The position numbers and the translations under genes were made by a program. The notes beneath the pieces were generated by a model that worked only from the letters and a program-made list of their open reading frames with translations, was not told the DNA's origin and did no database searches. A stretch of 64,000 nucleotides of DNA from Acinetobacter baumannii. GTDB taxonomy: Bacteria; Pseudomonadota; Gammaproteobacteria; Pseudomonadales; Moraxellaceae. Shown here piece by piece: positions 8,526-17,794 of this stretch (position 1 is the first letter of the stretch; every line of letters starts with the position of its first letter). Location: NCBI RefSeq assembly GCF_009759685.1, contig NZ_CP046654.1, forward strand, positions 3,038,001 through 3,102,000, in the 5' to 3' direction.

Positions 8526-8620
8526 AACATCAATCTCCCAATCATTTTCGGTCAATCAACACAAATATTGATCATTGCTTTTTGATGGTTTTGAGTGTGT
8601 GATTTTTGGGAAAAATTGAA

Positions 8621-8650
8621 AATACGTTATTTTGCGTATATGTGCGTATT
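8621..8650. promoter_or_regulatory. Candidate response-regulator site between permease and sensor kinase
   Basis: In the divergent region, GCGTATA (8634-8640) and GCGTATT (8644-8650) repeat at exactly 10 bases, one helical turn, and AATACG (8621-8626) is an inverted copy. The arrangement suits a dimeric LuxR-type regulator such as the one encoded at 12191. This is a pattern only. Confidence 0.35.
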
Positions 8651-8711
8651 AGAAAAAATCGCCATGATAAATGACTTTTGGCATAAGGATTGCTGGGTTT
8701 AATGCAGCCAT

Positions 8712-11700
8712 ATGCCAAACATGAGTGTTATGCCAGATTCTTCACGCCCCCAACAAGCGCCACAACGTGTGATCAAAACACGCCGTGAATATAATATTTG
8801 GGTGGCAGATGAAAGTATTGAAGATTATGCGCTTCGATATGCACCGACCTCAGTCCGTAAGTGGTCACCTTGGACGGTGACTAATACTGCAATTTCGACA
8901 GTCAGCTTTTTGGCTATGGAAGCAATTGGGGCAACCATGCTTTGGCAGTATGGCTTTAGCAATGCAGTATGGGCAGCAATTGTCGTATGTACCATCATAT
9001 TTTTAACCAGTTGGCCGATTAGTTATTACGCCGCAAAATATAATGTAGACGTCGATTTGCTTACTCGTGGTGCAGGTTTCGGCTACATTGGCTCGACCAT
9101 TACGTCTCTGATTTATGCCAGCTTTACCTTTATTCTGCTTGCGTTTGAAGCCGCCATTATGGCGATGGCACTTGAGCTTGCCTTAGGCATTCCGCAAGTT
9201 ATTGGTTACTTAATTTCTGCCTTAGTGATTTTGCCTTTAGTGGTCAAAGGCATTGGTTTTATTAATAAAGTTCAGACCATCACTCAGCCAATCTGGCTCT
9301 TATTGCTGTTATTACCATGGTTTTTTGTACTTTGGAAACAGCCACAAATTTTAAGTAATAGCTTGCATTTTGTTGGAGCGGTTTCAAACTCGACCGATTT
9401 TAATCTGTATTACTTTGGTGCGGCGTGCACTCTTATTTTTTCATTTGTGATCCAAATTGGTGAGCAAGCCGACTATTTACGTTTTTTACCGCAAAAAGAA
9501 AAGAACAGAACCGCATGGCGTTTTGCCGTTTTTTTAGGTGGCCCATCTTGGATTATTTTTGGATTTCTAAAAGTTTTAATGGGCATGCTGCTGATGGTGT
9601 TGGCTTTTCAGCTGTTTATTCCTGTCTCTGAACTAGACAATCCGACTTATTTGTATTGGGTCGCCTACCAACAGTTTATTCCAAACCCTCAGCTTGCTTT
9701 AATCCTGACTTTAGCACTGGTTTGCTTGGCGCAAATTAAAATTAATATGACCAACGCTTATGCTGGCTCATTGGCATGGTCAAACTTTTTTGCCCGCTTG
9801 ACTCATAGCCATCCGGGGCGGATTGTCTGGCTTCTTTTTAACGTTTTTATTGCCATTGTTTTGATGGAAATGGGAATTAGCCATGCGGTTGAACGTATTT
9901 TGGGACTATATAGCAATATCGCTTTGGCATGGATTGGTGCCGTCGTTGCCGATTTAATTATCTGTAAGCCTTTAGGTCTAAGTCCGAAAGGAATTGAATT
10001 TCGTCGTGCTTATTTATACGACATTAACCCTGTAGGTGTGGGTGCTTTACTGATTGCTTCAGTGCTATCGATGCTGAGTTATTTGGGCTTTTTGGGACTC
10101 ATGGCGAAAGGCTTAGCGAGTTTCATTGCTTTAGGAAGTGCTGTGTTATGTGTTCCTGTCATTGCTTACTTAACCAAAGGCAAATATTACATTGCACGCC
10201 AGCCTGAAAAAATTCAAGCGACTTCGGTTGCAAATTGTGTTGTGTGTGAACGGGACTATGAACTTGCCGATTTGGCGGGTTGCCCAGCCTATAACGGTAC
10301 GATTTGTTCTCTATGCTGTTCACTTGAAGCCCGCTGTCACGATTTATGTAAACCCGATGCGCGTTGGTCGGTACAACTCAAAAAAGCCATTTGGCACTAT
10401 TTACCAGAACGTTGGGCTAGCCGTTTAAACAGCAGGGTCAGTTTGTATTTATTGCTGACTTTAGGGCTGTCTATTGTTCTGGCAGTGAGTTTAAGTCTGG
10501 TTTATATCCAAGAAAAAACCTATTTAGAAACCATTAATGCGGCAGCCGTTCCGCAGTTATTTACGCTGTTTGTAAAAATCTACACCATTTTATTTCTATT
10601 GATGAGTGTTGCTGCGTGGTGGTTAGTGTTAAACGATGAAAGTCGTCGTAATGCTGAAATTGAGACACATCAACAAACAGCATTATTGATTGATGAAATT
10701 GCTGCCCATGAAGCCACTTCAAAAGACTTACAAGATGCCAGAACAGCAGCAGAACGGGCCAATGATGCAAAAAGCCGTTATGTCATTGGCATTAGCCACG
10801 AACTACGGACACCTCTAAATAGTATTTTGGGTTATAGCCAATTACTTCAAAAACAAGAGCAACTCTCTGAACAAGGAAAAATGGCGCTCGGTGTGATTAG
10901 CCGCAGTGGTCAACATCTGACTTCACTGATTGACGGTTTACTAGATTTAGCACGAATCGAAACAGGTAAAATTTCTTTAAATGTAGTGGATGTCCATTTC
11001 CCGAATTTTATTGAACAGATTATTCAAATGTTTCAGCCACAGTTTGAACAGAAGAATTTACAGTTTGTTTATGAAATTGGAGAGAACTTACCGCACTATG
11101 TTCGTACCGACAAAAAACGCTTAGAGCAAGTGCTCATCAATTTGCTGGGCAATGCTTTAAAGTTTACAACGAGCGGCACAATTACTTTGAAAGTCGAGTA
11201 CCGTTTCCAAACGGCTTATTTTGAAATTAGAGATACGGGCTGTGGTATTGCCGAGGCAGATTTAGAGCGAATCTTTAATCCGTTTGAACGGGGCAGCAAT
11301 GTAGTGCAAGGCGGATTTACCGGAACAGGGCTCGGACTTCCAATTGTAAAATTATTGATTGATTTACTTGGTGGCCAGCTATCTGTGACTAGTCAGCTCA
11401 ATCAGGGTTCACAATTTAAGATTAAGTTTTACTTACCTTCAAAAGAAGTAGTTCATCCAATTTCTAATGTTTATTCCAACCAGATCACGGGTTATCAAGG
11501 CGAGCGAAAACGAATTTTGGTTGTCGATAATGAAGCGGTGGACCGAGGTTTAGTTGCTAATTTTCTCAAACCATTAGGGTTTATAATTGAAGAAGCCGAG
11601 TCAGGCATTGACTGTTTAAGACGAGTACCTATTTTCCAACCTAATCTGATTTTGATGGATTTAAATATGCCTTTGATGGGCGGGTGGGAAACAGCACGAT

Positions 11701-12194
11701 TATTACGTCAGAATAATATTACCAATGTGCCGATCTTAATTATTTCAGCGAATGCAGGCGAGCGCGAAGTCAATCCACAAGATGCAGTCTTAAGTGAAGA
11801 CTTTATGTTAAAACCAATCGACCTCAATTTGTTGCTCAGTAAAATTGGGGACAAGTTAGGTTTGATATGGATCGATTCCAAATCAGATGTAAACCTTGAA
11901 AATAATGAAGTTCAAGCATTGGATGTAAAAGTGTTTAAGCAAGAGCAAGCTACTGTTCATACGCCAATCCAGCAACCAGAAAATAATGATTTGCTCGATT
12001 TGCTCGATTTGCCGCAAAGCTTGCAACAATTAAATGATTTGATTGGGCAGGGTTACATTCGAGGAATTCAACAGACTTTAACGCAATGTCGTCAAAATTT
12101 TCCAGAGCATAATGAGTTATGGGAACAGCTTGAACAGGCTATTCAAAAGTTTGATTTAAAACACGCCCAACGGTTAATTCAGGATAAGCAATGA
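8712..12194 (+). CDS. NCS1 permease-histidine kinase-receiver fusion sensor
   Basis: A 1160-residue protein. Residues 1-500 or so are a full NCS1 permease (YALRYAPTSVRKWSP, TRGAGFGYIGS, QIKINMTNAYAGSLAW), paralogous to the divergent permease. Next is a Cys-rich segment (VVCERDYE, ICSLCCS, CHDLC), two more membrane helices, a coiled linker, and a kinase core: phospho-acceptor His696 (ISHELRTPLNS), N box NLLGNALKF, G boxes DTGCGIA and GTGLGLPIV. A receiver follows with Asp983 (LILMDLNMP); its acidic pocket reads VDNE. About 110 residues of helical tail close the protein. It presumably senses a nucleobase-like ligand, or its transport, and signals to the response regulator that overlaps its stop by 4 bases. 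The start is uncertain: ATGs at 8712 and 8721, both with weak ribosome sites. Confidence 0.9.
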   Translation: MPNMSVMPDSSRPQQAPQRVIKTRREYNIWVADESIEDYALRYAPTSVRKWSPWTVTNTAISTVSFLAMEAIGATMLWQYGFSNAVWAAIVVCTIIFLTSWPISYYAAKYNVDVDLLTRGAGFGYIGSTITSLIYASFTFILLAFEAAIMAMALELALGIPQVIGYLISALVILPLVVKGIGFINKVQTITQPIWLLLLLLPWFFVLWKQPQILSNSLHFVGAVSNSTDFNLYYFGAACTLIFSFVIQIGEQADYLRFLPQKEKNRTAWRFAVFLGGPSWIIFGFLKVLMGMLLMVLAFQLFIPVSELDNPTYLYWVAYQQFIPNPQLALILTLALVCLAQIKINMTNAYAGSLAWSNFFARLTHSHPGRIVWLLFNVFIAIVLMEMGISHAVERILGLYSNIALAWIGAVVADLIICKPLGLSPKGIEFRRAYLYDINPVGVGALLIASVLSMLSYLGFLGLMAKGLASFIALGSAVLCVPVIAYLTKGKYYIARQPEKIQATSVANCVVCERDYELADLAGCPAYNGTICSLCCSLEARCHDLCKPDARWSVQLKKAIWHYLPERWASRLNSRVSLYLLLTLGLSIVLAVSLSLVYIQEKTYLETINAAAVPQLFTLFVKIYTILFLLMSVAAWWLVLNDESRRNAEIETHQQTALLIDEIAAHEATSKDLQDARTAAERANDAKSRYVIGISHELRTPLNSILGYSQLLQKQEQLSEQGKMALGVISRSGQHLTSLIDGLLDLARIETGKISLNVVDVHFPNFIEQIIQMFQPQFEQKNLQFVYEIGENLPHYVRTDKKRLEQVLINLLGNALKFTTSGTITLKVEYRFQTAYFEIRDTGCGIAEADLERIFNPFERGSNVVQGGFTGTGLGLPIVKLLIDLLGGQLSVTSQLNQGSQFKIKFYLPSKEVVHPISNVYSNQITGYQGERKRILVVDNEAVDRGLVANFLKPLGFIIEEAESGIDCLRRVPIFQPNLILMDLNMPLMGGWETARLLRQNNITNVPILIISANAGEREVNPQDAVLSEDFMLKPIDLNLLLSKIGDKLGLIWIDSKSDVNLENNEVQALDVKVFKQEQATVHTPIQQPENNDLLDLLDLPQSLQQLNDLIGQGYIRGIQQTLTQCRQNFPEHNELWEQLEQAIQKFDLKHAQRLIQDKQ

Positions 12195-13150
12195 GTACGC
12201 AACATGTTTCTTTTCAGCAAGCTTCGCCAAATGAGCAGGCTGTTATTCTGATTGTGGATGATGTGCCGGAAAATCTGGGCTTGCTACATGAAAGTCTGGA
12301 TCAGGCAGGTTATCGCGTGCTTGTCACAACTGATGGGTTGAGTGCTATTGAAATTGCCCACCGATGCTTACCAGATATGATTTTGCTTGATGGCAATATG
12401 CCACATATGGATGGTTTTGAAAGTTGCATACAGCTTAAAGCAAGTCCAATTACGCAGTTTATTCCCGTCATTTTTATGACAGGCTTGTCTGAAACAGAGC
12501 ATATTGTGCGTGGTTTTCAGGTCGGAGGGGTGGACTATGTAACCAAGCCACTGAATATTGAAGAAGTATTAGCAAGAGTAAAAACACATTTGGCACATGC
12601 CAAACTATTGCAACAACAAAAACAGGTGATTGATGCAACGGAAACAGCCATTCTTGCGCTAGATGTTCACGGTAAAATTGTTTGGAAAACTCAAAAGGCT
12701 AGTGATCTACTAAATCAATATTTACCTGAATTAGAAGGTTTTGAAGCAGGCTTAAAAGCTTGGTTTTCAGACTTAGAGCATGAAAAAGACCCCAAAAAAT
12801 TAACCAGCTGTTCTTATTCAACACCATCTCAGCAATTACAGCTTTTATTACTTACACCGTGGGAGACCGAGCCAAGTGTGGCAAAAAATTATCTCATCCA
12901 GATCAAGACATCTACACCTGCCTTGGAAATGAATGATATTTTGAAATATTGCCCACAGTTGACTCAACGTGAGGCAGAAGTCATGCACTGGTTGTTGTTA
13001 GGGAAAACCAATAAGGATATTGCAGAAATTTTGGAGCTGAGTCCACGGACGGTGAATAAGCATCTAGAGCATGTTTTTGAAAAACTTTGTGTTGAAAACC
13101 GAACTGCTGCGGTGGCGCATATTAATAGCTTGGTGCAAGAGTTTCACTAA
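12191..13150 (+). CDS. Response regulator, REC plus LuxR-type HTH
   Basis: A 319-residue regulator partnered with the preceding sensor (ATGA overlap of start and stop). The receiver spans residues 17-130, with acidic pair Asp23/Asp24, phospho-acceptor Asp67 (MILLDGNMP), Thr97 and Lys119. A middle region of about 110 residues (ETAILALDVHGKIVWK) resembles a degenerate PAS fold. The LuxR/FixJ-type HTH covers about residues 253-315 (LTQREAEVMHWLLLGKTNK, then SPRTVNKHLEHVFEKL). It probably controls the divergent NCS1 permease operon; this is inferred from layout. Confidence 0.92.
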   Translation: MSTQHVSFQQASPNEQAVILIVDDVPENLGLLHESLDQAGYRVLVTTDGLSAIEIAHRCLPDMILLDGNMPHMDGFESCIQLKASPITQFIPVIFMTGLSETEHIVRGFQVGGVDYVTKPLNIEEVLARVKTHLAHAKLLQQQKQVIDATETAILALDVHGKIVWKTQKASDLLNQYLPELEGFEAGLKAWFSDLEHEKDPKKLTSCSYSTPSQQLQLLLLTPWETEPSVAKNYLIQIKTSTPALEMNDILKYCPQLTQREAEVMHWLLLGKTNKDIAEILELSPRTVNKHLEHVFEKLCVENRTAAVAHINSLVQEFH

Positions 13151-13292
13151 TTTAAGTGAAGATTGTATTTAAAAAGCATACAGACTCAATGCTAAAAATA
13201 GGCTATTTTTTTACAGTTAAATTTGTTCTTATAGATAAAGATATATAAAGTCATTTTTAAATAAATACGATTTGTAATATGAGGAATTCATT

Positions 13293-13577
13293 GTGAATAT
13301 TCAACAAAAAGATGATACAAAACACGGCAGCTTTAGCTTACTTGATGGTGAAACCGTTGCAGGCGAAATGACTTATACATGGGCAGGCGAAAGCATGCTA
13401 ATTATTGATGCCACAGATGTAAACGAAAATTATCGTGGACAAGGCGTAGGTCGCCAATTACTTGATGCTTTGGTGGCTTTTGTTCGTGAAAAAGACGTAA
13501 AAGTAATTCCGCTTTGCCCATATGCTAAATCGGTTTTTGATAAAGACCCAAGTATTGGTGATGTACTTAGAAAATAA
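13293..13577 (+). CDS. YjdJ-like small GNAT N-acetyltransferase
   Basis: A 94-residue single-domain GNAT of the COG2388 type. The acetyl-CoA loop is NYRGQGVGRQLL (about residues 48-59), and the C-terminus has PLCPYAKSVFDK, typical of this small subgroup. The start is GTG at 13293 with GAGGAA 6 bases upstream. It stands alone between a signalling pair and an ABC importer and ends at a perfect terminator. The acceptor substrate is unknown. Confidence 0.88.
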   Translation: MNIQQKDDTKHGSFSLLDGETVAGEMTYTWAGESMLIIDATDVNENYRGQGVGRQLLDALVAFVREKDVKVIPLCPYAKSVFDKDPSIGDVLRK

Positions 13578-13600
13578 GCAATAGCTTAAAAATCATTTAA

Positions 13601-13640
13601 TAAAAATCGGGCCTTGGTGTCCGATTTTTATTGGCTTTAT
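13601..13640 (+). terminator. Terminator after the small GNAT gene
   Basis: A perfect 10-bp stem, TAAAAATCGG / CCGATTTTTA, around a 10-base loop (13601-13630), with a T-rich arm and a T-rich region beyond, starting 23 bases after the stop. Confidence 0.85.
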
Positions 13641-13700
13641 TATTTATCTTTGTTTTAGTGAATATGTTTTAAGCAGTTGTATTCAACTGATTTGAAGGTT

Positions 13701-13827
13701 TTCGATTGCCAAATCGAATTTATCAAACTTATAGAAAAGCTTATCTAATAAAAATAGTTTTAGACCAATTGGGAAAAAAATAAACTTGTTACACAAATAT
13801 TTAATGGCTGACGAAAGCTAAATATTT
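13701..13827 (+). promoter_or_regulatory. Two inverted repeats upstream of the amino-acid ABC operon
   Basis: TTCGATT/AATCGAA (13701-13718, 4-base loop) and AAATATTTA/TAAATATTT (13795-13827, 15-base spacer). The second ends 18 bases before the first possible start codon, where it could be an operator or a leader hairpin masking the ribosome site. No known motif is matched. Confidence 0.4.
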
Positions 13828-13845
13828 ATAACGTTTTAATATTAT

Positions 13846-14520
13846 TTGTTGGAATTTTCCTTGAACTGGCAGTATATCCATAGTGTGTTGCCGCAATTTT
13901 TCTCTGCAACTTTGACCACGCTGAAAATTTCAATTATCAGCATTATTTTGGCGATTATTGTAGGGCTAATTTGCAGCATTTTAATCACATATCGCGTGCG
14001 GGTGCTAAATAGAATTGCCCAGTTCTATATTGAGTTATCTCGAAATACCCCTTTATTAATTCAACTGTTCTTTTTGTATTACGGTTTGCCAAAGCTCGGT
14101 ATCAAAATCGATGGTTTCACTTGCGGTGTGATCGGATTGACTTTTTTAGGCGGAAGCTATATGGCCGAAGCATTCCGAGCAGGTTTGCAGTCGGTGGCCA
14201 AAGGGCAGATTGACTCAGCAAAAAGTATTGGTCTACAACCGACTCAAATTTTTAGATATGTCATTTTCCCTCAAGCGCTTGCCATTTCAATTCCGGCAAT
14301 AGGGGCAAATTGCCTATTTCTAATTAAAGAAAGTTCTGTGGTGAGTGCCATTGCTGTCGTTGAGCTGCTTTTTGTCACCAAAGACTTAATTGGCATGGAC
14401 TATAAAACTACGGAAGCTTTGTTTTTACTCATCATGGCTTATCTGATTATTTTATTGCCCGTGTCTATTTTAACCAGTTATCTGGAGCACAAAAGTCGGA
14501 AGGTGAGCCATGGAACTTGA
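13846..14520 (+). CDS. Polar amino-acid ABC transporter permease 1
   Basis: An inner-membrane permease of the His/Glu/Gln/Arg ABC importer family (224 residues, about five membrane helices). The ATPase-docking EAA loop reads AEAFRAGLQSVAKGQ...SAKSIGL. No ATG is available at the 5' end: a stop lies at 13837, and the possible starts are TTG at 13846, 13849 and 13861. The last has GGAA 6 bases upstream and may be the true one (219 residues). It overlaps the next permease gene by 11 bases. It is the first gene of an operon with a second permease, an ATPase and two binding proteins. Confidence 0.87.
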   Translation: MLEFSLNWQYIHSVLPQFFSATLTTLKISIISIILAIIVGLICSILITYRVRVLNRIAQFYIELSRNTPLLIQLFFLYYGLPKLGIKIDGFTCGVIGLTFLGGSYMAEAFRAGLQSVAKGQIDSAKSIGLQPTQIFRYVIFPQALAISIPAIGANCLFLIKESSVVSAIAVVELLFVTKDLIGMDYKTTEALFLLIMAYLIILLPVSILTSYLEHKSRKVSHGT

Positions 14521-15175
14521 TTATCTATTTCAAGCGAGTCACCTCGAACGTTTAATGTGGGGACTTTGGGCAACGGCAAAAATTGCTTTTATTTCGGTGT
14601 TTTTTTCTGCAATTTTTGGCACAGTTTTCGGCGTCATTATGACTTCTAAAAACATAGTCGTTAAATCGCTGTGCCGCCTGTATCTAGAAGCCATTCGAAT
14701 CATTCCAATTTTAGTTTTGCTGTTCGTGTTTTATTTCGGCTTTGCGACATGGTTTAACTGGCAGTTTTCAGCAATGTGGGTGTGTGTTGTTGTGTTTGTT
14801 TTATGGGGTACGGCAGAAATGGGCGATTTGGTTCGTGCAGCCATTACTTCAATTGATCAGCATCAACGCGATTCGGCCTATGCTCTTGGACTAACTCATG
14901 TTCAAGCTTTGATCTATGTCATTTTTCCGCAAAGTCTAAAACGAGTAACACCAGGCGCGATTAATTTGTTTACTCGAATGGTGAAAACCAGCTCTTTGGC
15001 AGTCCTGATTGGTGTGGTTGAGGTCATTAAAGTTGGCCAGCAAATTATTGAAAATTCGCTGTTGACCGTGCCGAGCGCTTCTCTTTGGATTTATGGCTTT
15101 ATTTTTATTTTGTATTTTCTGATTTGCTATCCCTTATCTCGTTTGGCAGCACATTTAGAAAAGGTCTGGGGGTAA
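14510..15175 (+). CDS. Polar amino-acid ABC transporter permease 2
   Basis: The second permease of the importer (221 residues). The EAA loop is [24 protein letters not shown], and the [15 protein letters not shown] stretch is typical of the HisM/GlnP group. It forms a heterodimer with the product of the preceding gene, whose 3' end it overlaps, consistent with coupled translation. Confidence 0.9.
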   Translation: MELDYLFQASHLERLMWGLWATAKIAFISVFFSAIFGTVFGVIMTSKNIVVKSLCRLYLEAIRIIPILVLLFVFYFGFATWFNWQFSAMWVCVVVFVLWGTAEMGDLVRAAITSIDQHQRDSAYALGLTHVQALIYVIFPQSLKRVTPGAINLFTRMVKTSSLAVLIGVVEVIKVGQQIIENSLLTVPSASLWIYGFIFILYFLICYPLSRLAAHLEKVWG

Positions 15176-15177
15176 TT

Positions 15178-15909
15178 ATGCCTTTGTTATCGATACAACA
15201 ATTACAGAAATCATTTGCACAAAGTCATATTTTACAGGGCATTGATCTGGATGTAGAACAAGGAGAGGTGGTTGTTATTTTAGGCCCATCGGGCTGCGGT
15301 AAAAGTACCTTATTGCGCTGTATTAACGGCTTAGAACCGATTCAGGGTGGCGAGATTCGTTTAACTGGCTCAGGTGTGCTCGGTAAAGATATGGACTGGA
15401 CTAATGCTCGTCAAAAAATTGGCATGGTTTTTCAGAACTATGAGCTATTTGGGCATATGAACGTCATTGACAACATTTTGCTTGGACCACTCAAAGTACA
15501 AAAACGCCATCGCGATGAAGCAGAACAAGTAGCAGATGAGTTGCTAAAGCGAGTGGGATTGTTTGAGCGGAAACTTGATTATCCACGACAACTTTCTGGT
15601 GGACAAAAACAGCGTATAGCCATTGTCCGTTCACTGGTCATGCAACCTCAAGTGATTTTACTTGATGAAATTACCGCTGCGCTTGATCCGGAAATGGTTA
15701 GGGAAGTGCTCGATGTAGTACTGAAATTGGCGAATGAAGGAATGACCATGTTGATTGTGACACATGAGATGTCCTTTGCACGCAAGGTTGCCGACCGCAT
15801 TATTTTTATGGATAAGGGCAAGATTATTGAACAGGCTTCACCAGAAGAATTTTTTGAACAGCCGAAAACAGAACGAGCGAAAGCTTTCTTAAATATTTTG
15901 TCGTACTAA
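15178..15909 (+). CDS. Polar amino-acid ABC transporter ATP-binding protein
   Basis: A GlnQ/HisP-type ATPase of 243 residues. It has Walker [11 protein letters not shown]-loop VFQNYELF, signature LSGGQKQR, Walker [13 protein letters not shown] (Ile where most relatives have Pro) and H-switch VTHEM. The frame is open further upstream, but the ATG at 15178, two bases after the permease stop, gives the normal family N-terminus ([13 protein letters not shown]). Confidence 0.93.
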   Translation: MPLLSIQQLQKSFAQSHILQGIDLDVEQGEVVVILGPSGCGKSTLLRCINGLEPIQGGEIRLTGSGVLGKDMDWTNARQKIGMVFQNYELFGHMNVIDNILLGPLKVQKRHRDEAEQVADELLKRVGLFERKLDYPRQLSGGQKQRIAIVRSLVMQPQVILLDEITAALDPEMVREVLDVVLKLANEGMTMLIVTHEMSFARKVADRIIFMDKGKIIEQASPEEFFEQPKTERAKAFLNILSY

Positions 15910-15939
15910 ATTTTTATTATTTGAATCATGAGGAAGTGA

Positions 15940-16800
15940 ATGTTTAAACGTAATTCAATAAAAATATTAAGCAGTTTTGCTGTTGCTGGGGTTTTATTAA
16001 CTGCATGTAGTAAAACACCATCAACTGAACAGGCAAGTAATGCTCAAGAAGACCATTCTTTAGAACAAGTCAAAAAAAATGGAGTTCTACGCGTTGCTGT
16101 TTTTGCTGATGATCCGCCGTTTGGTTATGTAGATAGTGCGGGGAATAATCAGGGCTTTGATGTGGCTCTAGCAAAACGGGTGACTAAAGATTTGCTTGGT
16201 GATGAAAAGAAAGTTGAGTTTATTGTGACTGAAGCTTCAAATCGGGTGGAGTTTTTAAAATCAAATCGTGCCGATGTGGTGTTCGCGACGTTTACAGTAA
16301 CGCCTGAACGTAAGGAAGTTGTAGATTTTGCCGAGCCTTATTTAAAAGGTGCTTTTGGTATTGTTTCGCCTAAAGCCAAACCGATTACTGACATTGCCCA
16401 ATTAGAAGGTAAGACCTTAATCGTAAATAAAGGCACAAGTTCAGATACCTACTTTACCAAGCATTATCCAAAAGTAAATTTACTCAAGTTTGAAAGAAAC
16501 TCGGATGCTTTCAAAGCTTTAACCGACGGTCGTGGTGACGCGATTTCACAAGATAGTACCTATGCTTTGGCATGGGCCGCGAAGAACCCAAGTTATGTGG
16601 CAGGTATTCAATCTATTGGTGATCAAGAGTTTATTGCACCAGCAGTTAAAAAGGGCAATACCCAATTGTTGAATTGGCTCAATACTGAAATTAAGCAACT
16701 AAGAACAAGCGGTGAAATTAAGAAAATTTATGATGAAACCTTGAAGCCAATTTACGGTGACTCGGTCAATCCGAATGTGTTTTTAGATGTAGGCCAATAA
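15940..16800 (+). CDS. Amino-acid-binding lipoprotein 1
   Basis: A periplasmic solute-binding protein (286 residues, SBP family 3) for the adjacent ABC importer. A lipoprotein signal ends at LLTAC with Cys23, so it is probably anchored in a membrane by lipid. The binding fold starts at about residue 45 (VLRVAVFADDPPFGYVDSAGNNQGFDVAL), and TFTVTPERKEVVDFAEPY is the family signature. It is a close paralogue of the next gene's product. Confidence 0.92.
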   Translation: MFKRNSIKILSSFAVAGVLLTACSKTPSTEQASNAQEDHSLEQVKKNGVLRVAVFADDPPFGYVDSAGNNQGFDVALAKRVTKDLLGDEKKVEFIVTEASNRVEFLKSNRADVVFATFTVTPERKEVVDFAEPYLKGAFGIVSPKAKPITDIAQLEGKTLIVNKGTSSDTYFTKHYPKVNLLKFERNSDAFKALTDGRGDAISQDSTYALAWAAKNPSYVAGIQSIGDQEFIAPAVKKGNTQLLNWLNTEIKQLRTSGEIKKIYDETLKPIYGDSVNPNVFLDVGQ

Positions 16801-16816
16801 TTTTCGATATCGCTAG

Positions 16817-16847
16817 AGCAGTGTCTGAAAGTAGGCGCTGCTATTTT
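16817..16847 (+). terminator. Terminator-like hairpin between the two binding-protein genes
   Basis: AGCAG ... CTGCT with further pairing inside, followed by ATTTTT. It could act as a partial terminator that lowers expression of the second binding protein relative to the first. Confidence 0.5.
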
Positions 16848-16883
16848 TAAATAAGATTTTTACAAGAACGATAGGGTGAAATA

Positions 16884-17750
16884 ATGACAACATTAACATT
16901 TCAAAACGTGAAACATATTTTAGCTGCCTCTTTACTGAGTTTAGGTTTGGTTGCATGTGACAAAGGAACTCAATCTACTGAAAAAACGGCCGATACCACA
17001 CAAACTACGTCAAGTATTGAACAGATCAAAAAGAATGGTGTGGTACGAATTGGCGTATTTAGCGATAAACCGCCGTTTGGATATTTAGATGCTCAAGGTA
17101 AAAACCAAGGCTTTGATGTAGAGATTGCCAAGCATGTTGCTAAAGATCTGCTGGGTGATGAAAACAAAGTTGAGTTTGTTTTAACTGAAGCGGCTAACCG
17201 TGTCGAATATTTAAAAGCCAATAAAGTAGATATTATTTTTGCAAACTTTACTGTTACCCCAGAACGTAAAGAGGTGGTCGATTTTGCTAAGCCTTACCTA
17301 AAAGTGGCGCTCGGTGTGGTTTCTCCTAAAAGCCATCCAATTACCGATGTGGCTCAACTTAAAGATAAAACCTTGCTGGTAAACAAAGGTACAACGGCTG
17401 ATTCATTCTTCACCAAGACTCATCCTGAGATTAAACTACAAAAGTATGAGCAAAACACTGAAACTTTTGATGCTTTAAAAGATGGTCGTGGTGCTGCGCT
17501 TGCACATGATAACTTGCTGGTTTTAGCTTGGGCCAAAGAAAATCCAAATTACACTGTTGGCATTACTAATTTAGGTGAGCAGGACTTAATTGCACCAGCA
17601 GTGAAAAAAGGCGATAAAGAGTTACTGGACTGGTTGAACCAAGACTTAGAGAAACTGGCAAAAGAAGGTGTGATTCATCAGGCTTATGAAAAAACCTTAA
17701 AACCAGTCTATGGCGATACGATTAATCCAAAAGACCTATTGGTTGAGTAA
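16884..17750 (+). CDS. Amino-acid-binding lipoprotein 2
   Basis: A second binding protein (288 residues) with the same layout: lipobox GLVAC (Cys25), binding fold from VVRIGVFSDKPPFGYLD, and TVTPERKEVVDFAKPY. It matches the preceding protein through most of its length but differs in residues facing the pocket (for example SQDST versus AHDNL), so the two may give one transporter two specificities. It lies last in the operon, behind a terminator-like hairpin. Confidence 0.9.
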   Translation: MTTLTFQNVKHILAASLLSLGLVACDKGTQSTEKTADTTQTTSSIEQIKKNGVVRIGVFSDKPPFGYLDAQGKNQGFDVEIAKHVAKDLLGDENKVEFVLTEAANRVEYLKANKVDIIFANFTVTPERKEVVDFAKPYLKVALGVVSPKSHPITDVAQLKDKTLLVNKGTTADSFFTKTHPEIKLQKYEQNTETFDALKDGRGAALAHDNLLVLAWAKENPNYTVGITNLGEQDLIAPAVKKGDKELLDWLNQDLEKLAKEGVIHQAYEKTLKPVYGDTINPKDLLVE

Positions 17751-17794
17751 TCGTGCTAATAACCTCTAAAGATCAGGACTCTAGATAGTATTTA

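Noticed and set aside
6909..12194. Chance that the kinase fusion is an assembly or frameshift artefact
   Set aside because: The frame is continuous for 1160 codons, and a Cys-rich linker and two membrane helices join the parts smoothly.
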